From Escallonia rubra (Eukaryota > Streptophyta > Magnoliopsida > Escalloniales > Escalloniaceae): a DNA stretch of 64,000 bases. The stretch covers positions 32,501 through 96,500 of the forward strand of contig JAVXUO010002585.1 of assembly GCA_033065855.1 (NCBI GenBank), in the 5' to 3' direction. The translations under genes and the position numbers were made by a program. The notes under the pieces are model-generated. The model ran no database searches, was not told the origin of the DNA, and was given only the letters and a program-made list of their open reading frames with translations. This document shows positions 11,177 to 21,853 of the stretch, piece after piece. Every line of letters begins with the position of its first letter. Position 1 is the stretch's first letter.

Positions 11177-11473
11177 CCCTAAATTTGAAAAATTAGGGTT
11201 TTCTTTACAAAGCCTAATTTTCAAATTAGTGTTTAAAATCCTAATTTGAACATTCTAAAAAATATTCAGTATATATAGTATAAAGGTAGTATTGCCATTT
11301 TAAAATTTTGTAACGATGACATCATAAAAGATACACGTTTTGGATGGCACCCTGACGGATGGACACAAGTGTTACAAAATTAGGGTTTTTGGTCACGGTA
11401 TGTTACATTTTGAAACTTAATGTTTTTTGCTGTAATTTCACCCTAACCTCAGTGACACTGCTGTAATTATCCC

Positions 11474-13787
11474 TAAACACAAGCTTAAAAAGGGCAAGTA
11501 TCTAGGGGTTGTATGTTTAGCATTTTTATTTTCTGTTTTCATTTTTATGATTTTCGTATCCACTTAGAAAACACGCTCGTGTTCTTTTATCATTTTCACC
11601 AAAAAACTTTAGCTACTTTTTCTACCAGGTTTGTGTACTTATATCATTTTCATTTTCACTTTTGTACTTGTATCCTTATTATTTATAATATGAAGCTACC
11701 ATACATGACCCACATCCCCCCTACCCCACTCTCTGCTCATTCCAACAAGCTTCCCCACCTACAGTCGCCCCAAGATGGGCGACTCCCATGGCTTCCAGAT
11801 AAATGTAGGGCTTCAAGATAGGCGACTGCCATGGCTTCCAGATAAACGCAGGAATTCAAGATGGATGTCTGCCATGGCTTCCGCCGTCGCAAAAGATGGA
11901 TGGTGGTCTAAACGACGATAAACCAAGCGAAGAATGTCAGATCTGATGTGCTCGGTGCAATATCTATCCCCACGACCAGAAAGAGTACACAACGACATCT
12001 ATCTCTTCACCTACCACATCTCTTTTTTTGTTGTTTGAAATGGTGTTACGATGGTTAGACATTAGCAATCGTGGGTTGCGATTAGAGAAAGACGGTATTA
12101 CGATGGTGGTTTTGTGGTAGGGTGCTGACTGTGTGGGTGTCGCTATGTCATTATAAAGGTCTGATCTGGCGTAATGGTGGTTTATGGTGGTTGTGTGACG
12201 ACGAAATGGCCGAAAAAGATGAGGTTTGAGTGTTTAGCGGTGGGCATGGTGGTTGTGGTGTGATTCTTTGCAGTGGTTCAATGACGGGTCTGGTTCTTTG
12301 AGGTGGTGCTAGGAGATTGGGGGGGGGGGGGTAGGAATTTGATGTGTCAGATTAGCGAGACATTTTTGCTTTTTTCTGGCATTGAGTTCACTTTGGTCGG
12401 AAAAAATTGAAAACACCCTTGGGGTTTTTTCAGGTTTTTGACACTTTTTGGATAATTGTATCCAAAATGAATACAAAATATGATAAAAGTACACGAAAAA
12501 ACATCTTTTTCGCCATCATTGTGGAAACAGAAAACAAAAACAGTAAACGTACCTTCTCCACTATATCGTTATCTATTCTTTATCTTTCAACTTAAAATAT
12601 AATAAAATTACAGGTAAACACACATGTATATGCAAACATCTGATAATAACCGCATGGATCCTAATCAAACAAATAATGCTATTTAATACTAAAAAAGTAG
12701 GAGTAATGCATGTGAATTTATTTTTTGATATGTTACTTAAGGTAGTAGTGATTAAATTAGGTAATAAGGTTATTCTTTATAGCCAAATGTGATGTTTTGT
12801 ATAATGTTAATGTCCTTTTTGACTCACGGTATTTGAGACGCATAATACACTTTTTAGAACCTTATGATACTGTGTTTTATGAACCGGCAACTTGGGTTAC
12901 TGCTCTAGTAATAATAGTAGTGTTTAAGAAGGGATATTTGTTCTTAAAATAGACATAATTGTTATTAATGTAGTGTCACTTTTGGAATGATTGTATGTTT
13001 TGATAAAAATTATGTATCTTATATTAGGACGTGCCTCAATCAAAGAAATTAATATTTGGGTTTTATTTTTGTCCTGTGAAATTCAATTGTAGCTCTAGCG
13101 TCACTGTGTAGCCACATTTTTGAAACATAGAACCAATATTCACGCATTATTAGCAAAATTGACGAACTTATTGCAAAAGATTGATGATAAGTGTTGAATG
13201 TGAATTACTTGAGCTTAATTGAAGAATTTGAGTAAGATTGACGAGTTTTGCATACCTTGCTTTATCACAAAATTTGCGGGTTTATCGTGAGGGAAATGCC
13301 TACCATTTTTCTTAAAATGGAAGAGAGAAGGCTTTAGAAAGTAGACTCGCACGCAAGTGAGATAAAGGGACAACACCCAGGATCATCGTCTTTGTTCCTT
13401 ATTTGGTTTACGCAACACTAAATTAATAGTAACAGTTAGAGACACACACTTAATTATGTTTCATATGATTAATAGCACTCAGCATTCATCAAGTTTATCC
13501 GAAAATATAGATTGTTCTGCCTATCTTTTTTTATCACTCTCCGCCCCCTATGGTTTTTCATTGTTGCATAAAACCCACTTATGTTAGGGAACTGACACGC
13601 TGTTTGATGCAAGTCACGTCTTACTTGTGTTAAGTGGATATCGTTAGAAGCATTGAATTTCTCTTATCCAGCTTCGATATGTTTTTATATCAATATGCAC
13701 TGCATTTGAAGAACACATGAATAACGAAGTTGTTTTATTTACAAAACCATGCCCATTCCAGAGCGAACCGGATGACCGGGCAATATT
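11474..13787. other. Intergenic DNA, possibly holding a degraded inverted-repeat element
   Basis: No credible gene is seen. The segment from about 11509 (GTATGTTTAGCATTTTTATT) resembles, inverted, the segment ending near 12552, so a decayed TIR element of about 1 kb may lie here; no target duplication was found. Three imperfect units of about 44 bases sharing CCATGGCTTCC lie at about 11775-11880. The rest (12600-13787) is unremarkable AT-rich sequence. Confidence 0.35.
11775..11880. repeat. Short tandem repeat, about 44-bp unit
   Basis: Units containing GGGCGACTCCCATGGCTTCC, GGCGACTGCCATGGCTTCC and TGTCTGCCATGGCTTCC follow one another at about 44-base spacing. They are imperfect copies. Confidence 0.5.
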
Positions 13788-13792
13788 CTACG

Positions 13793-14235
13793 TGTTGCAG
13801 CTAAAAATTGGATCGGGAACCACACTAGAAAATAGGCCTGCAAAAGAGAACACGGAGTGACCGTCGGGTGAGGTTCCGGCGGGGGAATGCTCCGATGCTT
13901 AAGTCAGAGATGACTAACAATGTAGAACCCTGAGAAGCAATAAAGACACAATGTGTATGTGTGTGAGCTTGTCCATACATGTGGGGCTTGACCCATTTAT
14001 ATAGTAGTAGAAGGAGGAATCCTAGTAAGACTGGGCATTGACCAACTCTAATCAAAATCTAATTAGAATCCTAGAGGATCTCATGTCAATCTTAGCTGAT
14101 AGAGTTAGAGCCCCTTTAGGATTCTGGCTGGTGATTGATATGACAAGTGCCAAATCAGTAATACGCCGGCATAGACTGCGTGTCATAACTACCACGTGTC
14201 ATACGTAGATTGGAAGGGTATTTTTAGTTATATCA
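13793..14235 (-). repeat. Solo LTR, probably Ty3/Gypsy-type
   Basis: This 443-base block has TG and CA ends (plus strand) and flanking pentamers CTACG and CTACT, a 5-bp duplication with one mismatch. On the minus strand it contains a TATA-like box (ACTATATAAATG) and then CTCTGACTTAAGCATCGGAG, a phrase I recognise from many plant Ty3/Gypsy LTRs downstream of the transcription start. No interior follows on either side, so it is a solo LTR. The family name is from memory. Confidence 0.7.
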
Positions 14236-14240
14236 CTACT

Positions 14241-14978
14241 ACGCATCTGGTCAATATATATTGATCCACAAAGGAAAACTTAGAAAACACAAATGGTATT
14301 TGGGATATGCGAGGCGATCGATCATCGCAATAAAAGTTTCTCTCTGTAGTGACATGTCAAATCCGCATAAAATTGATCTTGTACGGTGGTATGCTGCTTG
14401 TAAAAGGAAATAATCAGGTGAACTTGAAATTTATCGGATTAATTATGGTTGCATATGGGTTGACTTGTAATTATTAAGAGCTCTTCGTTGTGGGTAAAAG
14501 TATTAGGCAGCAAATATCTTAGAGATAAATAATACTTATGGGCTTCAAATGGTTGTAAATGCATCGTACCTATGGAAAAGCATTCATAAAGTTTGAGTTG
14601 AGAACTCCTTCCCCATCATCTTTTTTTGGCTGAGTGGCATGTATTTCCACGGTGTTCGTTTTTTAGAACTCCTTCAAGAAGGCATGGGATGGAAAATTGG
14701 TGATGGCCTCTCTGATAAAATTCTAGAAACATACATGGTCATTAGATCGGCCTCTCTACGAGTTTGCACCGATCGACAGCAATCGCAAATGACTATGAGT
14801 GAGCTCCGAAATGGGAGCCATATATATGGCATGGAGAGGAAGCAACAAGGGGTTGGGCTTACCTAGAACAGTTTCTTCCACTCGTAAGTTATCTCGTACT
14901 TCCTTTTGAAGGAATATTACATCAAGAAGATGGTAACAACGATCAAACGCTTTGGAAGCTTCAAAGAATCTGCATATA
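14241..14978. other. Intergenic DNA, no gene seen
   Basis: A 75-codon frame at 14639-14866 (plus) contains WKIGDG, reminiscent of the end of plant LINE polymerases, but nothing else in it supports that. Confidence 0.4.
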
Positions 14979-17468
14979 CACTACACCAAAATTGCCCTAT
15001 GGTGACAAGAAAGCCTACGGTATAAAAGGAACCGTAGGTACAAGTTATGTATGCCTACGGTTAACATTGTACCGTGGCTATTCGTGCTGCTTCGGTTTGG
15101 AAGAGCAGTCACGACGGTGCTTACCGTGGGGGCAGAAGTGTGGCAACTCCCTCTCTCTCTCTCTTCCCCCCCGACAGACGCACGACTCTCTCTGTCTCTC
15201 TGTGACTTGTCTCTCAGTCTCTCACCCATTACCAAACCGAAGACGGCAGACATCACCCCCGACGGCGACACGCTCACACGCCGACACGGCGGCCGGTAGG
15301 GGCTTTCACCTCCACCAGCCGACTCTCTCTGTTGAGGAGAGCTCAGATCTGGAACGAGTGGTCGGAGTGGAGCCATGGAAGGAGATGGAGATGGACCGGC
15401 GAAGAGGTCTTCTTCTGTTCGAATCTAGAAGTATCAGTGAACGGCGAGTGACAACGACGAGGTGAGGACTCCACCGGCCAAGAACCCACTGCCGGCGACG
15501 ACGCGTCAACGACCAGTGACCCGTGACCGGTCAATTAATCAACTGCCTTCATCATTTTCAGATTTAGGTACACATTTCAGATTGTTAATTGATCACTTGC
15601 TTGTAGACAATAGTAGTTTCTGTCATTTCGAGTGCACTACAGAAGTAGAGAGAGAAGAGAAAGAGCAGAGACGAGAGAGGATGTTGAAGTTCTTGTCGAG
15701 AGTGCGGATCGAGTTCAACGCCCTGGACCCATGCACGGCCGCTTCCATGGAATTCTTAGCACAATGCAACGCCCGCAAGGCCAAGGAGTCCAACCCGGCC
15801 TGCCAAGTAGTCGTCAAGCGCCGCACTGACGACCACCCGCCCCAAATCACGGTGACATTCGTCAACGGCGTCGAGGAGATGTTCGACGCCACCGCCACGC
15901 CCGCGCAGGACATCCGTAATATGATCCTCGAGAAGGGCCAGATGTTAGAGACCGAGCAGATGTTCAAAGAGGCCAGGGAAAAATGGCCTGTTATTATACC
16001 CGAAGAGGAGCTCAGCCAGTCTTTTCAGGGTTCTAAGGTAAACTTCCCTTTTTTTTTTGCGTAACTAGATGTGGGCAAGTCTCAGTTTTCGGTGGTTGTT
16101 TGTGTTTTGGATGAAGCAATTGGTCGAACAACTGGTGGGCAATGTTTCTTTCCCTTCGAATTTTAGCTTGATTGTGCCTTGCTTTCCCAATTGCTGTCCT
16201 AATAACATCCATGGTTTTGTTTTCTGCTTATTGATGTTGTTTTTAGAAAGACTCTGAATGCCTACAAAGTTATCCAATCTTTTGGGCTTAGTAGGAAATG
16301 GAAGTAGAAAACGAAGTAGTTAATGTCCTAATAACATTTGATGAACTTTAAGTAGTGTCTGCAGTTGCATCCGTGTCCACATTCATGCCTGTGCTACATA
16401 GATTGCGGCAAATTGCAAAGCCAAAAGACCTCAACTGCTCTGCTTGCTTTTTGGAAGACTATGTCTCTGTTTATGTTCCGTGAGCTTCATAAGCTGTTCT
16501 TAGAGTTCTGCTTGTGCATTGCTGGAACAAGTTGAATCTTAGTTCTCATTTATGAGCTTGTTGACCAAGGACCCGCCACAAGGTTCTTAAAATGTTGCTG
16601 CTGTTGGAGGGTGTTGAACATAGTTTGTTGTGGCATAGGTTGTTCCTAGTTAATTAAGGACCTAGATGGTTACGAAGCAGCTTGGAAAGCAAGTTCAGAT
16701 CATAAGAAGATGCTCATGTAATGACTTCTAACAAAAAGGTTATGTAGCACTTAAGTCAAAATATTTACCAACTTTGGGAACTGCCTTCACATTTGTGGTT
16801 AGTTTCCTTGTAACCGGGCCATCTACATAGCATTCCTATAATCCGGCAACTATTTGGTCTGAAATCTGACGGCATTTACGTCGGTGCATCAGGCACGTCA
16901 ACCTTTTAGCTAGTGAAAGAGGCTTTACAGAATGGTACGCTATTGAAGTTTAATACTTGTATCGCATGCTTTTTGTTATTACCTATCTTAACCTTCTTCC
17001 ACGAGATTGTTATGCATTTGGCTAAACTATAGAGTTAAGTCCCTAAAGCATTGTGATTTTAGTTAATTTGATTGGCATGATTATGGTTCCCTTACTGGTG
17101 CATCTATTGATCTTGCAGTAGCGGTTCTATAAGTTGGTGCTTGGCAGGGGTGTAGTGATAGCATAGAAATGATTTTGTAAATATTTTTTTTGACAAATAA
17201 GGAGCTATGCCTACGGTATGTACCGTAGGCATAGGTTGGGAATAAAAATAAGAATACAGCTATGCCTACGGTAATACCGTAGGCATAGCTGGGAATAAGT
17301 GGGCTACGGTATAACCGTAGGCATAACCTTCAACCCCCGTAGGCATAGATCTAGGGCATCGCCACTTCTGGCTACGGTATAGTACCGTAGGGATAGGCTA
17401 TGCCTACGGGACATGGCACCTATACCTACGGTACTGTACCGTAGGCATAAGCTGGTTTTCTTGTAGTG
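14979..17468. mobile_element. CACTA (CMC/EnSpm) element carrying a host gene fragment
   Basis: The left end is CACTACACCAAAATTGCC and the right end is inverted CACTACAAGAAAACC. The trinucleotide ATA flanks both sides (14976-14978 and 17469-17471), the 3-bp duplication of CACTA transposons. Both subterminal regions (about 14990-15130 and 17195-17455) are filled with copies of TGCCTACGGTA and its inverse TACCGTAGGCA, the usual transposase-binding layout. There is no transposase; the interior instead holds a CT-rich leader, one exon of an mL53-like gene and intron-like sequence. This is a non-autonomous, gene-capturing (Pack-CACTA) element about 2.5 kb long. Confidence 0.9.
15681..16037 (+). pseudogene. 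Captured first exon of mitochondrial ribosomal protein mL53 (yeast MRPL44 family)
   Basis: The exon encodes 119 residues from MLKFLSRVRIEFNALDP to the end at SFQGSK. I recognise it as the plant mitochondrial large-subunit ribosomal protein mL53, a thioredoxin-fold protein of the mitoribosome. Key stretches are EFLAQCNARKAKESNPACQV, VVKRRTDDHPPQITVTFVNG and EKWPVIIPEEEL. The exon ends at a good 5' splice site (AAG|GTAAAC) in phase 0. The short basic C-terminal exon expected to follow is not seen before the CACTA end at 17468, so the copy is truncated. The frame is open and conserved, with codons much more G/C-rich than the neighbourhood, so the capture is recent or selected. It lies wholly inside the CACTA element and should be treated as a gene fragment and not as the functional locus. 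Confidence 0.82.
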
Positions 17469-19418
17469 ATAAATGTCTTACCTTGCGAGCTATTAATGGA
17501 CAACCCTATGCAAAATTACTAGTGTGGCTAGTTCGGCACGATTGCAAACTTACAAAGGAGCTAAAAATGCACAGGGGAGTTTTAGATGAAACTAATCTCT
17601 GTATGTCTTTATGCAACGAAGATTACTCGATCTGGCAAAAAAGGGCTTGTACCTGCAAGTCTACCCAATCTGTTGAAAGAACCCCGGTACTGGCATCAAA
17701 CAAGAGACCTATTGAAATTTTACCCATACTCATAACGATCGTGATTCCGTTCAGGTCAAGTAAGGTTATTCGGATTTACCCGAATATCTTTAGTACATAA
17801 CTATAGGCTTAGGGTTCCAAATTACTTTTCTTTCTCTATCTCTCACTCTCATCTGTCGCTGTCTCTCCTCCTTCTTTATCTCACTCACACAATCTGTCAC
17901 ATACACAACGCACAATACTCAACTTACAGTCCACACTACACAGTCCACATTACACGCAGGCCACCGTCACCAGATCTGCCGCCTGTCGTCCACGTCAGTC
18001 GTTGGTGTCGTCGTCCCGCCGTCCACTTCCAACGTCCATAGCAGCTCCGCGCTCCTCTTGCCCGTTATCAGTCCACGACCGCAACAGAGCCGTCCACTCC
18101 CACCGTCACCGCAGACCTCTGTCCACTTTTCACACTCAACGTCGACAGCTTTATCTATCACCCAACGCCGTCACTTCATGACCGGCCTAACCTCATCATC
18201 TGTAACAACAAAGTTTGATATCCAACTAGATTAGATGGGTACCAAATCAAGGCACTACATCTCACACGAAGTTTTCACAATGGATAACAGCAGGTATGGG
18301 TTGTTGATTAATGATGATAGGTGTAATGGACGACCATGGTCTAGGGAGTACTGGAGAAAGCGCTGGACCATTTTAGCCATGGGTATACCTGAACTGCCAG
18401 GATAGGGTACCCGTTTCAGAGATGACTACTTAGAAAAAATAGGTACTTTTTAATCGTACCCGTTTTATCGGTACCTATGCAGGTATTGTTCATATCCGGC
18501 GGGTCAACCCGTTTGACAGCTCTAGAGAATACAGTACACACACTTCAGAACTATGAACATATAGCATCGGTGTGGCAACATTTGGTGCAGTCATGTTGCT
18601 GGAATACCTTTTCACTTTGCCCGTCAATGCTTAGGTAGACTCGAGTCTTAGAACAAAAGGCGTGCTCGTTAAGTGAGAGTTGTAACCATAAGATGCAATT
18701 ATAAAGCAGATTAGGCTAATGCATACTTGTAACCACGAGAAGCTAGTTAAGAGATCGAAAAAAGTCTTATATTCTCTCCTCTACGGTATATTGCTAAGTT
18801 TAATAAGAGACTGCAATTCATTAAGTGAGAGTTGAGGCCAACCTTTATATTTGTAGCTGTAGTTTTATATTGCAAACCCTAACCCATAAAAAATTCTACT
18901 AAATAAGGCCCATACATATGGCAAAGTCCATACATTGTCGGGTACGATCAAACGCATAAAGATGCACCCATCAACTGATTACAACCATTAAGCACAACTA
19001 TCGACATATTCCACTCCATTAAGCATTCTATAAATCCAATTTTTTATTACATGACAAATAATAAAATTGTGTTTAAGTCCACAGAAAAAATCTTACACAC
19101 GCACACTCTCAAATTGTTCGCGGGGTAAATGGTAATTTCCAAACGGTGAGATTAACAGGCCTGAGATGAAACCCCCACGGCTTCCAACATTTTTTGGGCT
19201 CTTTAGAAATACTTTCGATTCAGCTTCTACCTGGTCTAGTTATGTGGGCTGCAACTGAAATATTGGGCCAATTGCACTTTCAATACTCGATCGTCAAAAC
19301 ATCTTAATTTCCACCACATGAATTCAATGGTTATGTTAGTACCAGAAATGTGCTCCAGCAATAGCCATAAAATACTTTTAGCGACTAAAAGCTTAACTAA
19401 ATCTGTTGTTGCATCAAG
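17469..19418. other. Intergenic DNA with one hAT-like end
   Basis: A 105-codon frame at 17483-17800 has no recognisable features. The interval 17820-18180 is pyrimidine-rich and resembles leader sequence. No supported gene is seen. Confidence 0.4.
18405..18524. mobile_element. Possible right end of a hAT-like element
   Basis: The block ends CGGGTCAACCCGTTTGACAG then CTCTA, very like the hAT right end at 7391-7411, and is preceded by GGGTACCCG and GTACCCGTTTT subterminal words. No matching left end or 8-bp duplication was found, so this is either a fragment or an element whose start is unrecognised. Confidence 0.4.
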
Positions 19419-21592
19419 CTACTCGGCAGTTGTAGAAAGATAATGGTGTTCTTGGATAGGAGGGCTCGGTCGCAATGTTTCCTGCTTGCTCAATCGTCTT
19501 CCTGCATTCTTGAAATATGCAAGGGAAGCGAGTTCATTAACCGATTCTGCAATCTTCTCGCTGCATGTCACAACATCTAGGAGTAGTGAAGCCACCGTGG
19601 TGGTTGGGATCACCTCCAGAAGACCAGTTTCTGGTAGCCACAAGCCTGTTTTCAGCAAGGACTTGAGGTCTTGGGCAGCCACTCCCGCGTTCACGATATA
19701 GGAATTAGCAGTGGATGGCCGAGTCATGGTCTTCATTGCCAGTGCTAGTTCCTTCAGCGCATGGCTAGATTCTGAGCTTATTTTTGTGCAAGGTTCTTGA
19801 ATTTTTGCTCGGATTTCGTGTGCTGTCTGTACAAGTAGCATAACGCTAGTTAGATATCTGAACAGGTGGATCTTTTGTAGTCTATATGAACTCATAGGCG
19901 TACTAATAGAATTGGACAAACTATGTAATGTTTACACACTGGTGTGTGACACTTCTAGGATAGACGATGTTGCGCCGCTAAAAATGCATTCTATGTCTCG
20001 AGTTACCAAAGTTCCATACCTTACAATATCTATTCTTCCATTTCTATCCAGTCAATATCAGGGTTTGGAAATCTTTTTACACACTAAAAGTTCTCCAACA
20101 TTAGTCCAATTCCCATATTTTTTTAAAATATGCATAATACCTGGTTATTTGAGCAACTCAGATAAGCATTAAGTGCCTCAATTATGTTAGCACATTGACG
20201 AGTAAGGCCTCCAATTTTCAGGTATTGCTCCCAAGGATGTCGGTACTTGAACTGACCGTGACGAGGCTCCCATTTTGCAAAGTTTACCTGCAAAATAACA
20301 AGTTCGAATTGGATCACAATCCAAGCAAGATGAAGAACTGACGGAGCACATATGCAGTCAGATTTTATTTTCTGTTTACCAAAGATTCTTCCGTGTTTTT
20401 CGAATTGAGAACACTTTTATATGCTTGCACATCCTCAGGTTGTCCACTCCCTGATGAATTGAAGTATTGAGCTCCAAATCCTGTGTATTCATCATCTTTT
20501 TCTGAATAAAATCTTTCAAGTACAAGGGGGTGAAAACGAACAGAAAACTTGTTAAAAGGGACTGATGGGTACCATCTAGGAAGTCTGCGAGCTTTTCCAA
20601 GTTAGAGACAAGTAGAGTATTGAGATCGTCACCAGCCCATACGGGGCAAATGGAAATGCACACGAGCACAGCGACAGTGCTACCAATGAGGATCGTGGAG
20701 AGTCTCCTGTGAGCCATGTCTAACACCTCGTCGTCTTGGTAGCCAGATACACATATCAAGGAGAATGTCAGAATAAATATCATCAAACCATAGTCATATC
20801 TTGCTTTCATTTTTGGAAAGAACCGCAGAAATGTCACCACAGCAGCTGCAACAGATCAATCATTTCGAATCATCAGCTATACATTAATGTATGATGTTTG
20901 TAACGCGTTCATAGTGTGTATATCTTTATGTACCTACTAAGAACACGGAGAGCCCGAGTACTATAGGCTCAAACCTCTCTCCCGAAAAACCAGCTAAGCG
21001 ATGAGCTCCAACACCTAAAGCACCGCCCAGAAATGTTGCAATTCCTCTGTTTATACCTTTCCCAAGAGTTGCTCCTGACGATCAGCATAAGGATTAACAT
21101 AAGGACTAGTATATACAATCTATAAAGGTGCCAAATTAAGGATGATAATGTTACAAAGAGCTCAAAAGGAGGCTGTCAAAGCAGCTACATCTGTTCATTG
21201 TTGTATCACTTTCACTAACTGTCGTACATTACAATCCATGTTCTTCTTTAGATTTGGCAATGCCATTTTCGGCATAAATGAGATTCTAAAGGTTAGATGA
21301 CAATCTTACCCACAGTAAATTCGAAGATGACAACAACAGTTAACACTGCCCACATTGCTGCCACACCAAAGCCTTGGTACAGAGGCTCGAAGTAATATAT
21401 TTGCGACACCAAAGCTATGGCTAATCCTACTTTAAAGGAGTGAATAACCCTTCTTGGATCTTCTTGCCCAAGTTTCTTAACCTTGCTTCCAAGCTCGACT
21501 ACATCCGACCTTAATTTTCCTAGTAAGGCTTTGAACCTAAACCATGACTGAGTGATTAGTGGTTCTGCTGTTTCTTCTTTAATCATTGCCAT
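19419..21592 (-). CDS. Aluminium-activated malate transporter (ALMT) family anion channel, six exons
   Basis: Exons are 21592-21310, 21074-20934, 20845-20573, 20501-20380, 20287-20141 and 19826-19419. All have GT-AG borders and consistent phases, giving 457 residues. The N-terminal half has the ALMT membrane region: [56 protein letters not shown], then [20 protein letters not shown]. The C-terminal half is cytosolic and carries the family signature FAKWEPRHG (WEP motif) and [20 protein letters not shown]. ALMTs are anion channels that export malate or other anions across the plasma membrane or tonoplast, acting in aluminium tolerance, stomatal movement or nutrition; which subgroup this is cannot be decided here. 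The start was chosen at the first ATG (MAMIKEE); a second ATG lies two codons on. No lesions are seen. It is the only gene in the window that reads complete and intact. Confidence 0.93.
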
Positions 21593-21770
21593 TTTCAAGG
21601 GGGAAAATGGGGATGGCAAGCTGTAGGAAAAAGCACAGAGAGGAAGACAGACACAGGTTTTTCCTCCCTTGTTTAGTCTAAGGAATGAAAGAGGAGATGT
21701 AGTTAAAGAATAAGATAGTAGGAAATATATTTGTGATTCGAGGCGGTGTCCAAGATCTGTGCAGATCTCT

Positions 21771-21777
21771 TTATATA
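21771..21777 (-). promoter_or_regulatory. TATA box of the ALMT gene
   Basis: On the minus strand TATATAA lies about 180 bases upstream of the start codon. Transcription would start about 30 bases downstream, leaving a leader of roughly 150 bases without an intervening transposon. Confidence 0.55.
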
Positions 21778-21853
21778 CAAGTGATCTCACCAGGAAAAAT
21801 TGCCACAACGCCATATGGTAAGCGGTCAAGCATATTGGTGCCGCCGTAACCAA

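Larger units (their letters stand above)
520..11473. mobile_element. Non-autonomous Mutator-like (MULE) element, copy 1, split by a nested retrotransposon
   Basis: The left end reads AATTACAGCTGTGTTCCTGA and the right end carries the inverse form (CCTAACCTCAGTGACACTGC, then TGTAATTATCCC). These match the terminal inverted repeats of two cleaner copies at 45335-46557 and 60418-61533, each bordered by a perfect 9-bp duplication. Here the flanks (511-519 and 11474-11482) agree at only 6 of 9 bases, so this is the oldest or most eroded copy. Its own sequence is about 520-1249 plus 11177-11473; the rest is the inserted Copia element. The left part holds a G/C-rich segment (about 830-1210) resembling the interior of the 60.4 kb copy in reverse orientation. 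No transposase is visible. Confidence 0.75.

Noticed and set aside
11509-12552. Confident call of a TIR element here
   Set aside because: The inverted similarity is weak and interrupted, and no target duplication could be found at any plausible border.
14639-14866. Possible LINE polymerase end (WKIGDG)
   Set aside because: Only one short motif fits. Neighbouring residues do not follow the LINE pattern, and no reverse transcriptase motifs lie nearby.
15462-15680. Extending the mL53 exon upstream to give a 200-residue frame
   Set aside because: Residues before MLKFLSRVRIEF do not resemble the family. The ATG at 15681 is where the known proteins begin, and the upstream part is CT-rich leader sequence.
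20376-20840. Reading 20840-20376 as one unspliced exon with C-terminus [16 protein letters not shown]
   Set aside because: This crosses a good 5' splice site at 20573/20572 and leaves the ALMT frame. The spliced reading restores the ALMT sequence with [13 protein letters not shown] before the WEP motif.
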